From NCBI GenBank assembly GCA_002728175.1, contig PBVH01000054.1, forward strand, positions 1-7,551: a DNA stretch of 7,551 nucleotides. Reading direction: 5' to 3'. Both the position numbers and the translations under genes were made by a program. A model generated the notes under the pieces. That model did not search any database and was not told where the DNA came from. It saw only the letters and a list, made by a program, of their open reading frames with translations. Position 1 is the stretch's first letter. Every line of letters begins with the position of its first letter. This document shows positions 1 to 7,270 of this stretch, piece by piece. Source of the DNA: Flavobacteriales bacterium (GTDB lineage: Bacteria > Bacteroidota > Bacteroidia > Flavobacteriales > BACL11).

Positions 1-842
1 AAAGCCAAACATTCAATAACTTTTAATTTTGTACCGGTTGCTTTTTTTAATGGAAATAACAAAAAACCACATTTAGAAATTATATAATTTAATGATTTTT
101 TGCTAACATTTTTAAAATATATAATTTCATTTTTTTTTTCTTTTTTTGTAGGAAATCCCTCACCTGTAATTATTAACTTATATTTAGGAAATTTTTTTTT
201 TATTTTGGGATAAATTTTTTCTATTAAAAGATCGATTGCTTCTTTATTTGGAGTAAACCAATAACTACCAATAAACATGTAATATTTCTTTGGTAATTTA
301 AATTTTGGCTTCCTTTTTTTTAATCTATTTATATTAATTCCATTTTCTAAAATATAAGATTTTAAATTATATAATTGTTTTATTCTTTTTTGATCAACTT
401 TTGATACTACAGTAGCAAAATTAGAGAATTTAAAGATTAATTTTTCAAAATATTTAGTAAGTGAAATAATTATTATATTTTTATTTTTTTTTTTTCTAAT
501 GTCATATTCGATATTATGAGAGTGATAAATGACTATTATTTTTTTTATAAATATTTTACATAAAATAAAAAATAGAAAAGAATAGCCAACCCAACTTGCA
601 CCTTCTATTATTATTATTTTTTTTTTTACATTTTTAAAGTATTTTTTGATTTTAAAAACAAATTTTATAATACAGGTAAATTTAAAAAAAAATCTTATGA
701 AATCTAATTTTATATTTTGATCATTAATTTCAAAAAGTTTTTTATTAGATTTAATAGCATTTAAAACTCCCAATGAGACTTCTGCCGCTCCATTACCACC
801 CTTTGAAGCTGTATAGAAACAAACGATAGCATACTTTTTCAT
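1..842 (-). CDS. Family 4 (GT-B) glycosyltransferase, C-terminus beyond window
   Basis: Read on the minus strand from ATG at 842-840, this frame stays open for 280 codons to the left edge, so the gene is cut off at its 3' end. The N-terminus (MKKYAIVCFYTASKGGNGAA) has a Rossmann-type start with a glycine-rich loop. Residues 106-116 (YHSHNIEYDIR) resemble the HN-x-E-Y segment common in GT4 enzymes. Residues 187-228 look like the start of the second Rossmann domain (MFIGSYWFTPNKEA, then KLIITGEG). Residues 264-280 (PLKKATGTKLKVIECLA) match the nucleotide-sugar-binding region usually written GTKLKxLEAMA, including its conserved Glu277. The expected role is cytoplasmic transfer of a sugar from a nucleotide donor to a growing lipid-linked glycan; donor and acceptor cannot be told. 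Its start overlaps the flippase stop as ATGA (839-842), which suggests translational coupling. There is no Shine-Dalgarno motif. Confidence 0.88.
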   Translation of the reverse strand, partial: MKKYAIVCFYTASKGGNGAAEVSLGVLNAIKSNKKLFEINDQNIKLDFIRFFFKFTCIIKFVFKIKKYFKNVKKKIIIIEGASWVGYSFLFFILCKIFIKKIIVIYHSHNIEYDIRKKKNKNIIIISLTKYFEKLIFKFSNFATVVSKVDQKRIKQLYNLKSYILENGININRLKKRKPKFKLPKKYYMFIGSYWFTPNKEAIDLLIEKIYPKIKKKFPKYKLIITGEGFPTKKEKKNEIIYFKNVSKKSLNYIISKCGFLLFPLKKATGTKLKVIECLA

Positions 843-2242
843 TTTATTAAAAATTCTTTTTTAAAAAATTTGAATGGTTTTATTAAAGTCAAAATAACAA
901 TCATAATAAATGCAGCGAAGATCGACATAAAATTAAAATCGATTAAAGAAAACAATAGGACTGAAGTAAATAAAAAATTTTGTATTATTAATAATTTGAA
1001 ATTAAGTATAAATTTTTTTATTTGAAAAATTCTTATTTTTAATAAAATAAACTCTTTTATGAGTAAAATAATTGCAAAGTAAAAAATATTTTTAAAATAA
1101 ATACCCACAAATAGAGCAATTAAAAATGGTAAAAATGTTATACTTTCTAATTTAGTATTTTTTTTCTCAATTGAAGTTGCTTCATAGAGAGAAATAATAA
1201 TATTAGAGCAGCTTCCAAGAAAAGTTAAAGTTAAAAATATTTTAAATAAATCTAATATCTCTTTACTATAACCGTCTTTAAGCCACCACATTAAAACTAT
1301 TTCATAAAATGGCAATGTTACAATTATGATGGATGCTGTTAAAAAATAGAACATATAAAAATTTGCTGAAAATATTTTCTTTTTTTCTTCAGTCTTTCCT
1401 CTAATAGATAGTTTTGGTAAAATTACCGATATTATTGCATTTGAAAAAATTGTCATTTTTGCTGCTATTTGTTGTGATATTGAATAATTTATCAACATCG
1501 TTGCACCGATAGATAATTTGATTATGTATTTATCAAAATAATCATAAACTTGATTATAAATGGAATTTAAAGTCATCCACTTAGAATGAAAGATAAAAGT
1601 TTTTCGATAATTAAAATTTAAACTTACTTTTTTAAAATAATTTTCTTTAAATAAAATAATAAATAAAAGCAATAAAGAAAAAAGTTTAATTAAAACTGAA
1701 ATATTAAACAAGTTATTTATTATATATTCATTATAGTCTTTAAATAATATAAGAATACCAGGGATTGAAATTGACAAACTGTAAAACAATAAATTAGTTA
1801 AGCTTGTTGATTTAAATCCCCTGATTCCTCTTACAATGTATTCCAATGTTATGTATAATATTGTAAAAAATAATCCAAATATAATAGAGATATTTAAATC
1901 AAAAAATTTAAAATACTTTGAAAATATTAGTAAAATTAAATAAATACTTACTGAACTAAATATTCCACTAATTGCTGTATAGAAAATTGTTGTAAAAATT
2001 ATATTTTTTTTTATTTTTTTATTTAAATTTTGAATTTTGATTGATGCTATTTTGCCTAGCTGAAAGTTGAATATCATTCCCAAAGTAAGTATAAAATGTT
2101 GGATCAGATAATTTGCATATAACTCTTTTGGTATTAAATTAATAAAAATTGGAATAGTAAAGAAAGTTAAAATTATAGATAATATACCAGGAAAAACTGT
2201 GTATAGAATATTCTTGGTATGTTTATTGGACAAAAATCCCAT
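839..2242 (-). CDS. Polysaccharide (O-antigen) flippase, Wzx/MOP superfamily
   Basis: This 467-residue, strongly hydrophobic protein has the length and segment pattern of Wzx-type flippases, with about 12-14 membrane spans by eye. The first spans begin near residues 12-37 and 45-62, and the last run through about 415-455. Residues 222-241 carry the W-x-T-x-N ... DKYII stretch, which resembles the W...DRFII segment of this superfamily. Family members move undecaprenyl-diphosphate-linked glycan units from the inner to the outer face of the cytoplasmic membrane. The start ATG (2242-2240) lies 20 bases inside the preceding WavE-like gene, and its stop overlaps the next glycosyltransferase start. 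A flippase between glycosyltransferase-type genes supports a Wzx-dependent pathway. A related MOP exporter with a different lipid-linked substrate is the main alternative. Orthology to a named wzx cannot be shown here. Confidence 0.88.
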   Translation of the reverse strand: MGFLSNKHTKNILYTVFPGILSIILTFFTIPIFINLIPKELYANYLIQHFILTLGMIFNFQLGKIASIKIQNLNKKIKKNIIFTTIFYTAISGIFSSVSIYLILLIFSKYFKFFDLNISIIFGLFFTILYITLEYIVRGIRGFKSTSLTNLLFYSLSISIPGILILFKDYNEYIINNLFNISVLIKLFSLLLLFIILFKENYFKKVSLNFNYRKTFIFHSKWMTLNSIYNQVYDYFDKYIIKLSIGATMLINYSISQQIAAKMTIFSNAIISVILPKLSIRGKTEEKKKIFSANFYMFYFLTASIIIVTLPFYEIVLMWWLKDGYSKEILDLFKIFLTLTFLGSCSNIIISLYEATSIEKKNTKLESITFLPFLIALFVGIYFKNIFYFAIILLIKEFILLKIRIFQIKKFILNFKLLIIQNFLFTSVLLFSLIDFNFMSIFAAFIMIVILTLIKPFKFFKKEFLIK

Positions 2243-3353
2243 TCTTTATTTTCCAAGTTTCTTTATTTTTTTTTTCGAAAGAAAAATCTTTATTTAAATA
2301 TAAATTTAGCCAATCTGCAAAGCTTAAAGCTTGTGAGTTGTTAGTTGTATAATTTTTTAAAAATCTTTGTTCATATTTCCAATGATATTTAAACCAAAAA
2401 AAATCGATTGACGATGGGTCAATAACACAAAATATCTCTGAACATTTTTTCCACCAATCTTCCAAAGTCCAATCTAGATTTAAATCTAAAGATTTAAGAA
2501 ATCTTGCACACAGAAATATTTCATTTATTACTGCAGTTTCATTAATTAAGCATGGGTAATTTCCAAAATTTTTTTTTAAAGAAATTTCATACATTTCATT
2601 ATTAAAATACTTTAATAAATTATCTGTATTACTAAATAACAAAATATCACTTAATCCGTATACTCTAAATTTTCTAGTATCTATCGAACATGAAATAATT
2701 CTTTCATTTAAATTTTTATAATTTTCATCAATAGGAAATATTTTTTGTAAATTTTTTAAATGATTTATTGTATTATTATTATAAATTCTACAATCTGTTC
2801 TTGTTTTTAAACAAAACTTTAAATTTAATTGTTTAGCATAGTTTAATGCATTATATGTTGATATTATTTGTAGATTTGTATTAAAAATATTATTTTTTGG
2901 TTTCTCATTTTCAATAATAGAAATTTTATCTTTATATTTAAGATTAATTTTTTCACTTACATCACCTTTCCAAGTAGATAAAATGATTTTTGAATTTTTA
3001 AAATTTTTTAAATATAAGTCTATTGTTTCTGATACAAAATCTTTTATGCCATATAAACTTCCTTGAATAATAATAGCTGTATCTTTTTCATCAAAAATTT
3101 TTTCTTGTTTAGCAATATTTTTTGATTTTTTTGGTCTAATTGTGTATGAAATATAATTATCTTTTGAAAAATCCAATACAAAACCTTTCTCATCATTAAC
3201 AATTTTTTTACCATGAATATTCTTATTAAATTTAATTAATATAGTGTTATTAAGCAATTTTTTTAAATATCCATTGTCTCTTATTTGAATTAATTTATTT
3301 GAAATTTTTGGAAAATTTTTTTTTAAATAAGTTTTTACTAAACTAAAAATCAT
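2223..3353 (-). CDS. WavE-family lipopolysaccharide synthesis protein (putative glycosyltransferase)
   Basis: This 376-residue protein resembles the WavE family, named from a Vibrio cholerae LPS-core gene. Visible family-type segments are IIQGSL at 95-100, IILSTWKG at 123-130, an N-x-N-x-Q-x-x-ST stretch at about 158-166 (family form NxNRQIxST), and KTRTD at 183-187, where the acidic RTD is a plausible metal- or nucleotide-binding site. GLSDILLFS follows at 233-241 and an acidic-aromatic patch (DWTLEDWW) at 294-301. No signal peptide or membrane span is evident, so a cytoplasmic role is expected. The family's exact reaction is poorly defined; glycosyl transfer is inferred from gene neighbourhood and fold-like motifs. 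The gene begins 12 bases after the HAD-nucleotidyltransferase stop, without a Shine-Dalgarno sequence, and overlaps the flippase start by 20 bases. Confidence 0.8.
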   Translation of the reverse strand: MIFSLVKTYLKKNFPKISNKLIQIRDNGYLKKLLNNTILIKFNKNIHGKKIVNDEKGFVLDFSKDNYISYTIRPKKSKNIAKQEKIFDEKDTAIIIQGSLYGIKDFVSETIDLYLKNFKNSKIILSTWKGDVSEKINLKYKDKISIIENEKPKNNIFNTNLQIISTYNALNYAKQLNLKFCLKTRTDCRIYNNNTINHLKNLQKIFPIDENYKNLNERIISCSIDTRKFRVYGLSDILLFSNTDNLLKYFNNEMYEISLKKNFGNYPCLINETAVINEIFLCARFLKSLDLNLDWTLEDWWKKCSEIFCVIDPSSIDFFWFKYHWKYEQRFLKNYTTNNSQALSFADWLNLYLNKDFSFEKKNKETWKIKNGIFVQ

Positions 3354-3365
3354 TTATATTGAGCA

Positions 3366-4745
3366 CTAATTTTTACTCTTTGAATGATATTTTAAAAAAT
3401 AATCAAGATCCTCTGGAGTTCCCAATCCCCACATTGAGTCAACGCTTTTTATTTTTACTCTTTTTTTGTCCTTGATTGCCTCATTGTAAACTGGACATAC
3501 ATAAAATTCATTGTTAACTCTAATATTTTTAGCTATCATTTGATTTGCATATTTAACAAAATCTTTGCCATGTTTCCAATAATAAACACCTACCGTAGCA
3601 TTATTTGAAATTACTTTTTTCTCTGCAACTCTAATTACATTGTTATTCTTATCAACTTTAGCATATGACCATTTTGGATGAGTTGCAGTGAATGTAAGAA
3701 TAGCTCCATCAACTTTATTAGTTGAAAAACTATACATGCTTTCAGATGTATTCCACTCGATGAATTGATCTGAATTAGATATTATTAACGGTTTAGAATT
3801 ATTAATGTATTTTTTTGATAATAATACTGTACAAGCAGCTCCATCTGTAAGTTTATCAATTGTAATTATTTTGCATTTTGGCGTTATAATATTTAAGAAA
3901 CTTTTTAAATTATATTTTTCTAAATGTTCTTTTTTTACAATATAAATAAAATTACCTTTTAGACCAAGACTTTCCACAACGATTTGTATCATTGGCTTTT
4001 GGTGTACCTCTATTAATGGTTTTGGGAAAGTATATCCAGCCTTAGCAAACCTACTACCCTCGCCAGCCATAGGTATCACAATATTTAAATCGTTATCGTC
4101 CCATGTATCTAATTTCTCAGAATATATTTTTTCATTTTGTACAAAATTAATAATGTTATTATAATTAACTTCATTAAGATTTTTGATAGGCAATAATTTT
4201 GCTCCAGCTTCTTTCGCCGCTATTCTTCCATTATGAGAGTCCTCTAGAATTAGGGTATTTTTTGGTTTGCTATTAAGATTAATTATACACCTTAAATAAA
4301 TTTCAGGATGAGGCTTTGGATTTTTTATTGATTTGGTTGAAATACTAAATTTAACAAATTTTTTAATTTTAAGTTTTTTAATTGCAATTTCTAAAGTTTC
4401 TTCGATTGCATTTGTAGCAATTCCAATTTTAAATTTTTTTGATAAAACTTTTAATAAATTAAAAATTTTTATATCAAATTTAATATTTTTATTTAATAAT
4501 TTTCTAGTGATTTCATTTTTTTTTTCAGAAATTTTTTTAAAAGAAGACTTTAGAATTATTTTTTGTTTATTTAGTATTTCCAATTTTTTTTTTGTAGGCA
4601 AACCATCAAATTTTTTTAAATGATCCTCGTAGCTTATTTGATAATTTATTTTATTTTCTTTAAGAGATTTATTAAGAGCTAAAAAATGTATTTTTTTAGA
4701 ATCTATCAATACACCATCTAAATCAAATATTATTGTATCTATCAT
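3366..4745 (-). CDS. Bifunctional HAD-family phosphatase / sugar nucleotidyltransferase
   Basis: Two enzyme domains are fused in 459 residues. Residues 1 to about 205 form a HAD hydrolase of the beta-phosphoglucomutase-like type: FDLDGVLIDS (nucleophile Asp8, acid/base Asp10), cap motif FDGLPT at 46-51, ATN at 110-112 (motif II Thr111), NPKPHPEIY with Lys144 (motif III), and LEDSHNG at 167-173 (motif IV acids). Residues about 219-459 form an NTP-transferase domain: IPMAGEGSRF at 224-233, FPKPLIEV at 240-247 (Lys242 for the phosphate), NSDQ at 324-327 (metal Asp326), AEKK at 374-377 and WGLGTPEDL at 439-447. All catalytic residues look present in both halves. The likely role is preparing an activated sugar or polyol phosphate for the surface glycan. 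Whether the HAD half dephosphorylates or isomerises the substrate is not visible, nor is the nucleotide. The gene overlaps the GDPD-like gene upstream by 23 bases. Confidence 0.9.
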   Translation of the reverse strand: MIDTIIFDLDGVLIDSKKIHFLALNKSLKENKINYQISYEDHLKKFDGLPTKKKLEILNKQKIILKSSFKKISEKKNEITRKLLNKNIKFDIKIFNLLKVLSKKFKIGIATNAIEETLEIAIKKLKIKKFVKFSISTKSIKNPKPHPEIYLRCIINLNSKPKNTLILEDSHNGRIAAKEAGAKLLPIKNLNEVNYNNIINFVQNEKIYSEKLDTWDDNDLNIVIPMAGEGSRFAKAGYTFPKPLIEVHQKPMIQIVVESLGLKGNFIYIVKKEHLEKYNLKSFLNIITPKCKIITIDKLTDGAACTVLLSKKYINNSKPLIISNSDQFIEWNTSESMYSFSTNKVDGAILTFTATHPKWSYAKVDKNNNVIRVAEKKVISNNATVGVYYWKHGKDFVKYANQMIAKNIRVNNEFYVCPVYNEAIKDKKRVKIKSVDSMWGLGTPEDLDYFLKYHSKSKN

Positions 4746-5166
4746 AATAATCTTTTATATAATCTGAGCAAATTCCCAAACATTCTGAATTTTTAATATT
4801 AGTTTTTTCTGGTAATACAAATATACTTTTTTTAGACAGTTTTGTTCCTGGATAATTCCAATAGTATCCTTTACTTGTTAATACCACTTTGTCTTCCTCA
4901 TGCCAAAAGAAGTTTAGATTTGTTTCTCCAAGTTTATAAAAACAATCTAAATTTTTAGTGTGTATCCAAAGCTTATTGTTATTTAAAAATTCCATATTAA
5001 TGATGTATTGAGGCTCGTCATGACCTAGATAAAATTGATCATTTTTAAACCAAACATCTATTTCAACATCAAAATTTTGGTTAATTGCTTCATTGATATA
5101 TTCTATTTTATTTTCCTCATTAGGATTTGGACCACTGATATTTCCTCTGTGTGAAATGAAAAACAT
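4723..5166 (-). CDS. Short GDPD/PI-PLC-like protein
   Basis: This 147-residue protein has the signature residues of glycerophosphodiester phosphodiesterase-type TIM-barrel enzymes: HRGN at 6-9 (His6, Arg7), EID at 35-37 (metal ligands Glu35, Asp37) and LGHDEP at 47-52 (His49). WIHTKN follows at 67-72, and a late GICSDYI at 131-137 resembles the family's C-terminal strand. Classical family members are about 240 residues or more, so this is a compact version lacking part of the barrel. No frame disruption is evident: the frame runs cleanly to a TGA inside the next gene. No signal peptide or membrane span is evident, so it should be cytoplasmic, unlike periplasmic GlpQ. It heads the minus-strand block and overlaps the HAD-nucleotidyltransferase gene by 23 bases, which suggests the two act together. 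The substrate is unknown; catabolism of glycerophosphodiesters seems less likely than a step in glycan precursor metabolism. Confidence 0.78.
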   Translation of the reverse strand: MFFISHRGNISGPNPNEENKIEYINEAINQNFDVEIDVWFKNDQFYLGHDEPQYIINMEFLNNNKLWIHTKNLDCFYKLGETNLNFFWHEEDKVVLTSKGYYWNYPGTKLSKKSIFVLPEKTNIKNSECLGICSDYIKDYYDRYNNI

Positions 5167-5170
5167 ATTT

Positions 5171-5196
5171 ATTATATATTAAATTTATTTATTATA
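5171..5196 (-). promoter_or_regulatory. Candidate -10 boxes for the minus-strand polysaccharide block
   Basis: Two exact TATAAT hexamers face the GDPD-like gene, at 5196-5191 and 5176-5171 on the minus strand. The distal one would start transcription near 5184 and give a leader of about 18 bases. The proximal one is almost too close to the ATG and would imply a leaderless or near-leaderless message. No convincing -35 element lies 16-18 bases upstream of either. In DNA this A+T rich, TATAAT occurs often by chance, so the support is mainly position: this is the only gap ahead of the five-gene block. Confidence 0.35.
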
Positions 5197-5224
5197 TCTA
5201 ATAGTTTAATTTAATTTTTTTTCT

Positions 5225-5228
5225 AGGA
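5225..5228 (+). promoter_or_regulatory. AGGA Shine-Dalgarno-like site before the GTG start
   Basis: AGGA lies 11 bases before the GTG at 5240. That is somewhat long but usable, and it supports GTG as the start because no in-frame ATG lies nearby upstream. It is the only clear Shine-Dalgarno-like motif at a gene start in the window. Confidence 0.45.
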
Positions 5229-5239
5229 AAATAAATATT

Positions 5240-5974
5240 GTGATAAAAAAACCTAATATTTTAAAAAACGTTAACAAATCCAAAATATCCATAATAATCC
5301 CAGCTTATAATGAAGAAAATACAATAAAAGAAATATTAAAAAGAATTAATAAGATAAAAATTAAAAAAGAGATAATTGTGATTAATGATGGGTCCAGAGA
5401 TGATACTTTGAATATTTTAAAAAATTATAAAAAAAAATATTTTGATATACTGATAAATTTAAAAAAAAATAAAGGAAAAGGAAACGCAATAAGACAAGGT
5501 TTAAAGAAGGCAAAAGGTGAAATTATAATAATACAAGATGCTGATTTAGAATATAATCCAAAAGATTACTATAATTTAATAAGACCAATTATAAAAAATA
5601 AAACAAATGTTGTGTATGGCTCTAGGGTTCTAAAAAAAAGTAAAAGAATAATATCAAATAATTTTACAAATAGATTAAGAGTCTTGGCTAATTATTTTTT
5701 AACATTTTTTTCAAATCTCATTAACAATCAAAGCCTAACTGATGCCCACACATGCTACAAAGTATTTAGGAGAAATCTTGTAGCAAAATTGAATTTGCAA
5801 GAAAATGGTTTTAGTTTTTGTCCTGAAATAACCACAAAACTCTCAAATTTAAGAGAGGATATTATTGAAATCCCTATATCCTACAAAGGAAGAGAATATA
5901 ATGAAGGAAAAAAAATTAAGTTTTCAGATGGTATAGAGGCTATACTGACAATAATTAAGTATAAATTAACTTAA
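5240..5974 (+). CDS. GT2 glycosyltransferase, polyprenyl-phosphate sugar synthase-like
   Basis: This 244-residue GT-A enzyme has the hallmark segments of the dolichol/polyprenyl-phosphate mannose or glucose synthase group: IIPAYNEENTI at 19-29, INDGSRDDT at 48-56 (UDP/GDP-contact Asp50), KGKGNAIRQG at 78-87, QDADLEYNP at 99-107 (metal-binding DxD at 100-102), YGSR at 126-129, and DAHTCYK at 168-174. The C-terminal YKGREYNEGKKIKFSDG at 215-231 is also typical. There are no C-terminal membrane spans, so it resembles soluble DPM1-type rather than GtrB-type proteins. The expected reaction is transfer of a hexose from a nucleotide to polyprenyl phosphate at the inner face of the membrane, giving a lipid donor. 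The start is GTG. It is the only protein gene on the plus strand, diverges from the five-gene block and converges on the ligase-like gene. Confidence 0.9.
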   Translation: MIKKPNILKNVNKSKISIIIPAYNEENTIKEILKRINKIKIKKEIIVINDGSRDDTLNILKNYKKKYFDILINLKKNKGKGNAIRQGLKKAKGEIIIIQDADLEYNPKDYYNLIRPIIKNKTNVVYGSRVLKKSKRIISNNFTNRLRVLANYFLTFFSNLINNQSLTDAHTCYKVFRRNLVAKLNLQENGFSFCPEITTKLSNLREDIIEIPISYKGREYNEGKKIKFSDGIEAILTIIKYKLT

Positions 5975-5981
5975 TTTTTTT
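5953..5981. terminator. Bidirectional terminator-like inverted repeat at the convergent gene ends
   Basis: AATTAAGT (5953-5960) and ACTTAATT (5969-5976) form a perfect 8-bp inverted repeat around an 8-base loop, followed on the plus strand by a T run to 5981. Each arm holds the stop codon of one of the two convergent genes: TAA at 5972-5974 on the plus strand and TAA at 5957-5955 on the minus strand. The stem has only one G-C pair, so it is weak by ordinary standards and the minus-strand side lacks a good T tail. It is the only candidate between these genes. Confidence 0.45.
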
Positions 5982-6524
5982 AATAAAGATATTAATTGTT
6001 AAACTTAAAAATAATAAACTACAAATCCAATTGTTATAGAAACTACCGGAGGGCACCAGAGGCATAATGGGTATCATAAGACTTGTATTGCTAATTAAAA
6101 TTGAATGATTGTATGAACTTAAATTTTTTTTAAATATAATTTTAAAGTTTTCATAAAGTAAAAAGAAAAAAATAAATAATATAAATAAGAAACTAAATAT
6201 TCCTGTTTCGCTCAAAAGCTGTAAATAAGTATTATGAGGATGTGTACTACATCTCTGAGTTAATTTATATCTTTCTTTTTTACATTCCTCTCTAAAAGTT
6301 TTGATACCACTCCCAAAAAAAATATTTTCTTTAAATATATAATATGAAGTTAAAATCATATTTTGATGGTTTCTAGAAAAGAACAAAGGTTTGTCTGAGG
6401 ATTTAATCCATTCTAGATTAAGAGGTTGTACAATTTTTTTTTCTTTTTCATAAATTTGGTTAATCGTCGTATTATAAATTTTCTCTAAATAGTTTGGGAA
6501 TATATTTAAAACACCGATAATCAA
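5955..6524 (-). CDS. O-antigen ligase/polymerase-family protein, C-terminal part (split by frameshift)
   Basis: This is the C-terminal part of the protein begun at 7270, not a separate gene. Counting from a TTG at 6524 gives 189 residues, but that TTG sits inside a membrane-like stretch and has no ribosome-binding site. The frame is in fact open back to 6674, past the preceding fragment's stop. Visible family features are FSRNHQ at 49-54, FGSGIKTF at 70-77 and CSTHPHNTYLQLLSETG at 92-108. The HPHN at 95-98 contains the His that is important in WaaL/Wzy-family enzymes, and GT-C-type membrane spans follow at about 109-130 and 162-182. The fragment would hold the large periplasmic loop and the last spans. 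Its end overlaps the GT2 gene by 20 bases. It is either inactive on its own or part of a product restored by frame correction. Confidence 0.8.
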   Translation of the reverse strand: MIIGVLNIFPNYLEKIYNTTINQIYEKEKKIVQPLNLEWIKSSDKPLFFSRNHQNMILTSYYIFKENIFFGSGIKTFREECKKERYKLTQRCSTHPHNTYLQLLSETGIFSFLFILFIFFFLLYENFKIIFKKNLSSYNHSILISNTSLMIPIMPLVPSGSFYNNWICSLLFLSLTINIFIKKIKLIYT

Positions 6525-6565
6525 AATAATTATAGAGAATGAAAAAAATATTTTCTTTTTTTTAT

Positions 6566-7270
6566 TTAATGTAAAAAAATAAAAAAAATAAATACAAAAA
6601 AATAAAAAAAAGCTAATCTTTCTGTAGAGAGAATAATAATTATTAATGATGACAAAATTAACAATTCTTTTATTTTATATTTATTAATTAACTCATTATT
6701 AACAAAAAAAATTAAAGCTATGCATATGGGAAGTATCCTTGCTACAAAACTTCCAAGCCTCTTTTCATCTCCAAAAAAACTTGTTACATATTTCAAATCT
6801 GTATATTTTTTTACATCTTGAAGAAATATATTTTTTTCAAAATAATATTGGATTAATGAGTCTAAAAATAACACTATTAATATCGTGATAATTGAGATTG
6901 TTAATACTTTTATAGTTTTGGGATATTTATAAAAAATATATGAAACAACTAATAAAAATAAAAAAAATCTAAAATAAAAAAAACTTGATAAAAAAGAATT
7001 TTTTATAATTGATGAATTTAAAAGACTTAAGATAATTATTATAAAAAATGTAGAAAATAAAAATATTTCTTTTTTATAATTTAATATCAAAAAATTATAA
7101 AATTCTTTATCCTTAAAAAATTTATAAATGAAAATTATACCACACAATATTACAATTAAATCAGGCATCAGTGGGCCTGTGGTCAACAATATAGGAAAAA
7201 GAATAATTGAAATAAAAACTATTTTTTCATCCAATTTTAAAACTTTAAAATAATTTTTTGTTGATGTCAT
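6566..7270 (-). CDS. O-antigen ligase/polymerase-family protein, N-terminal part (split by frameshift)
   Basis: From ATG at 7270-7268 this gives 234 residues ending in a TAA at 6568-6566. At least seven hydrophobic spans are visible, at about 17-31, 36-52, 69-85, 95-115, 119-141, 177-191 and 203-232. The segments FGDEKRLGSF at 166-175 and STER at 215-218 are typical of WaaL/Wzy ligases, and the Arg in STER lies where a functionally important Arg is known. The His-containing loop is missing because the frame closes early, but it follows in another frame at 5955-6524. One extra base in the homopolymer region joins the two parts into 438 residues, a normal size for the family. Such proteins transfer lipid-linked glycan to lipid A-core (ligase) or extend it (polymerase) on the periplasmic side; sequence does not separate these. 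No Shine-Dalgarno motif precedes the ATG. The gene diverges from the 5S rRNA. Confidence 0.82.
   Translation of the reverse strand: MTSTKNYFKVLKLDEKIVFISIILFPILLTTGPLMPDLIVILCGIIFIYKFFKDKEFYNFLILNYKKEIFLFSTFFIIIILSLLNSSIIKNSFLSSFFYFRFFLFLLVVSYIFYKYPKTIKVLTISIITILIVLFLDSLIQYYFEKNIFLQDVKKYTDLKYVTSFFGDEKRLGSFVARILPICIALIFFVNNELINKYKIKELLILSSLIIIILSTERLAFFYFFVFIFFIFLH
6573..6611 (-). other. Homopolymer cluster at the frameshift in the ligase-like gene
   Basis: On the coding (minus) strand there are four T runs of 8, 7, 8 and 7 bases (plus-strand A runs at 6604-6611, 6596-6602, 6581-6588 and 6573-6579), separated by one to a few other bases. They lie just after the STER codons (6628-6617). Both the N-terminal frame (closing at 6566) and the C-terminal frame (open from 6674) are free of stops here, so a single added T in any run restores one continuous protein. 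Confidence 0.85.

Noticed and set aside
4333..4623. A 96-codon open frame on the plus strand
   Set aside because: It lies wholly antisense to the HAD domain of the fusion gene; its hydrophobic low-complexity product is what the reverse of a Lys/Ile/Leu-rich A+T-rich gene gives. It has no motif and no ribosome-binding site.
5955..6524. The C-terminal ligase fragment as an independent gene starting at TTG 6524
   Set aside because: The frame is open well upstream of the TTG, family sequence continues across the break, and there is no ribosome-binding site or promoter. It is better explained as part of the gene starting at 7270.
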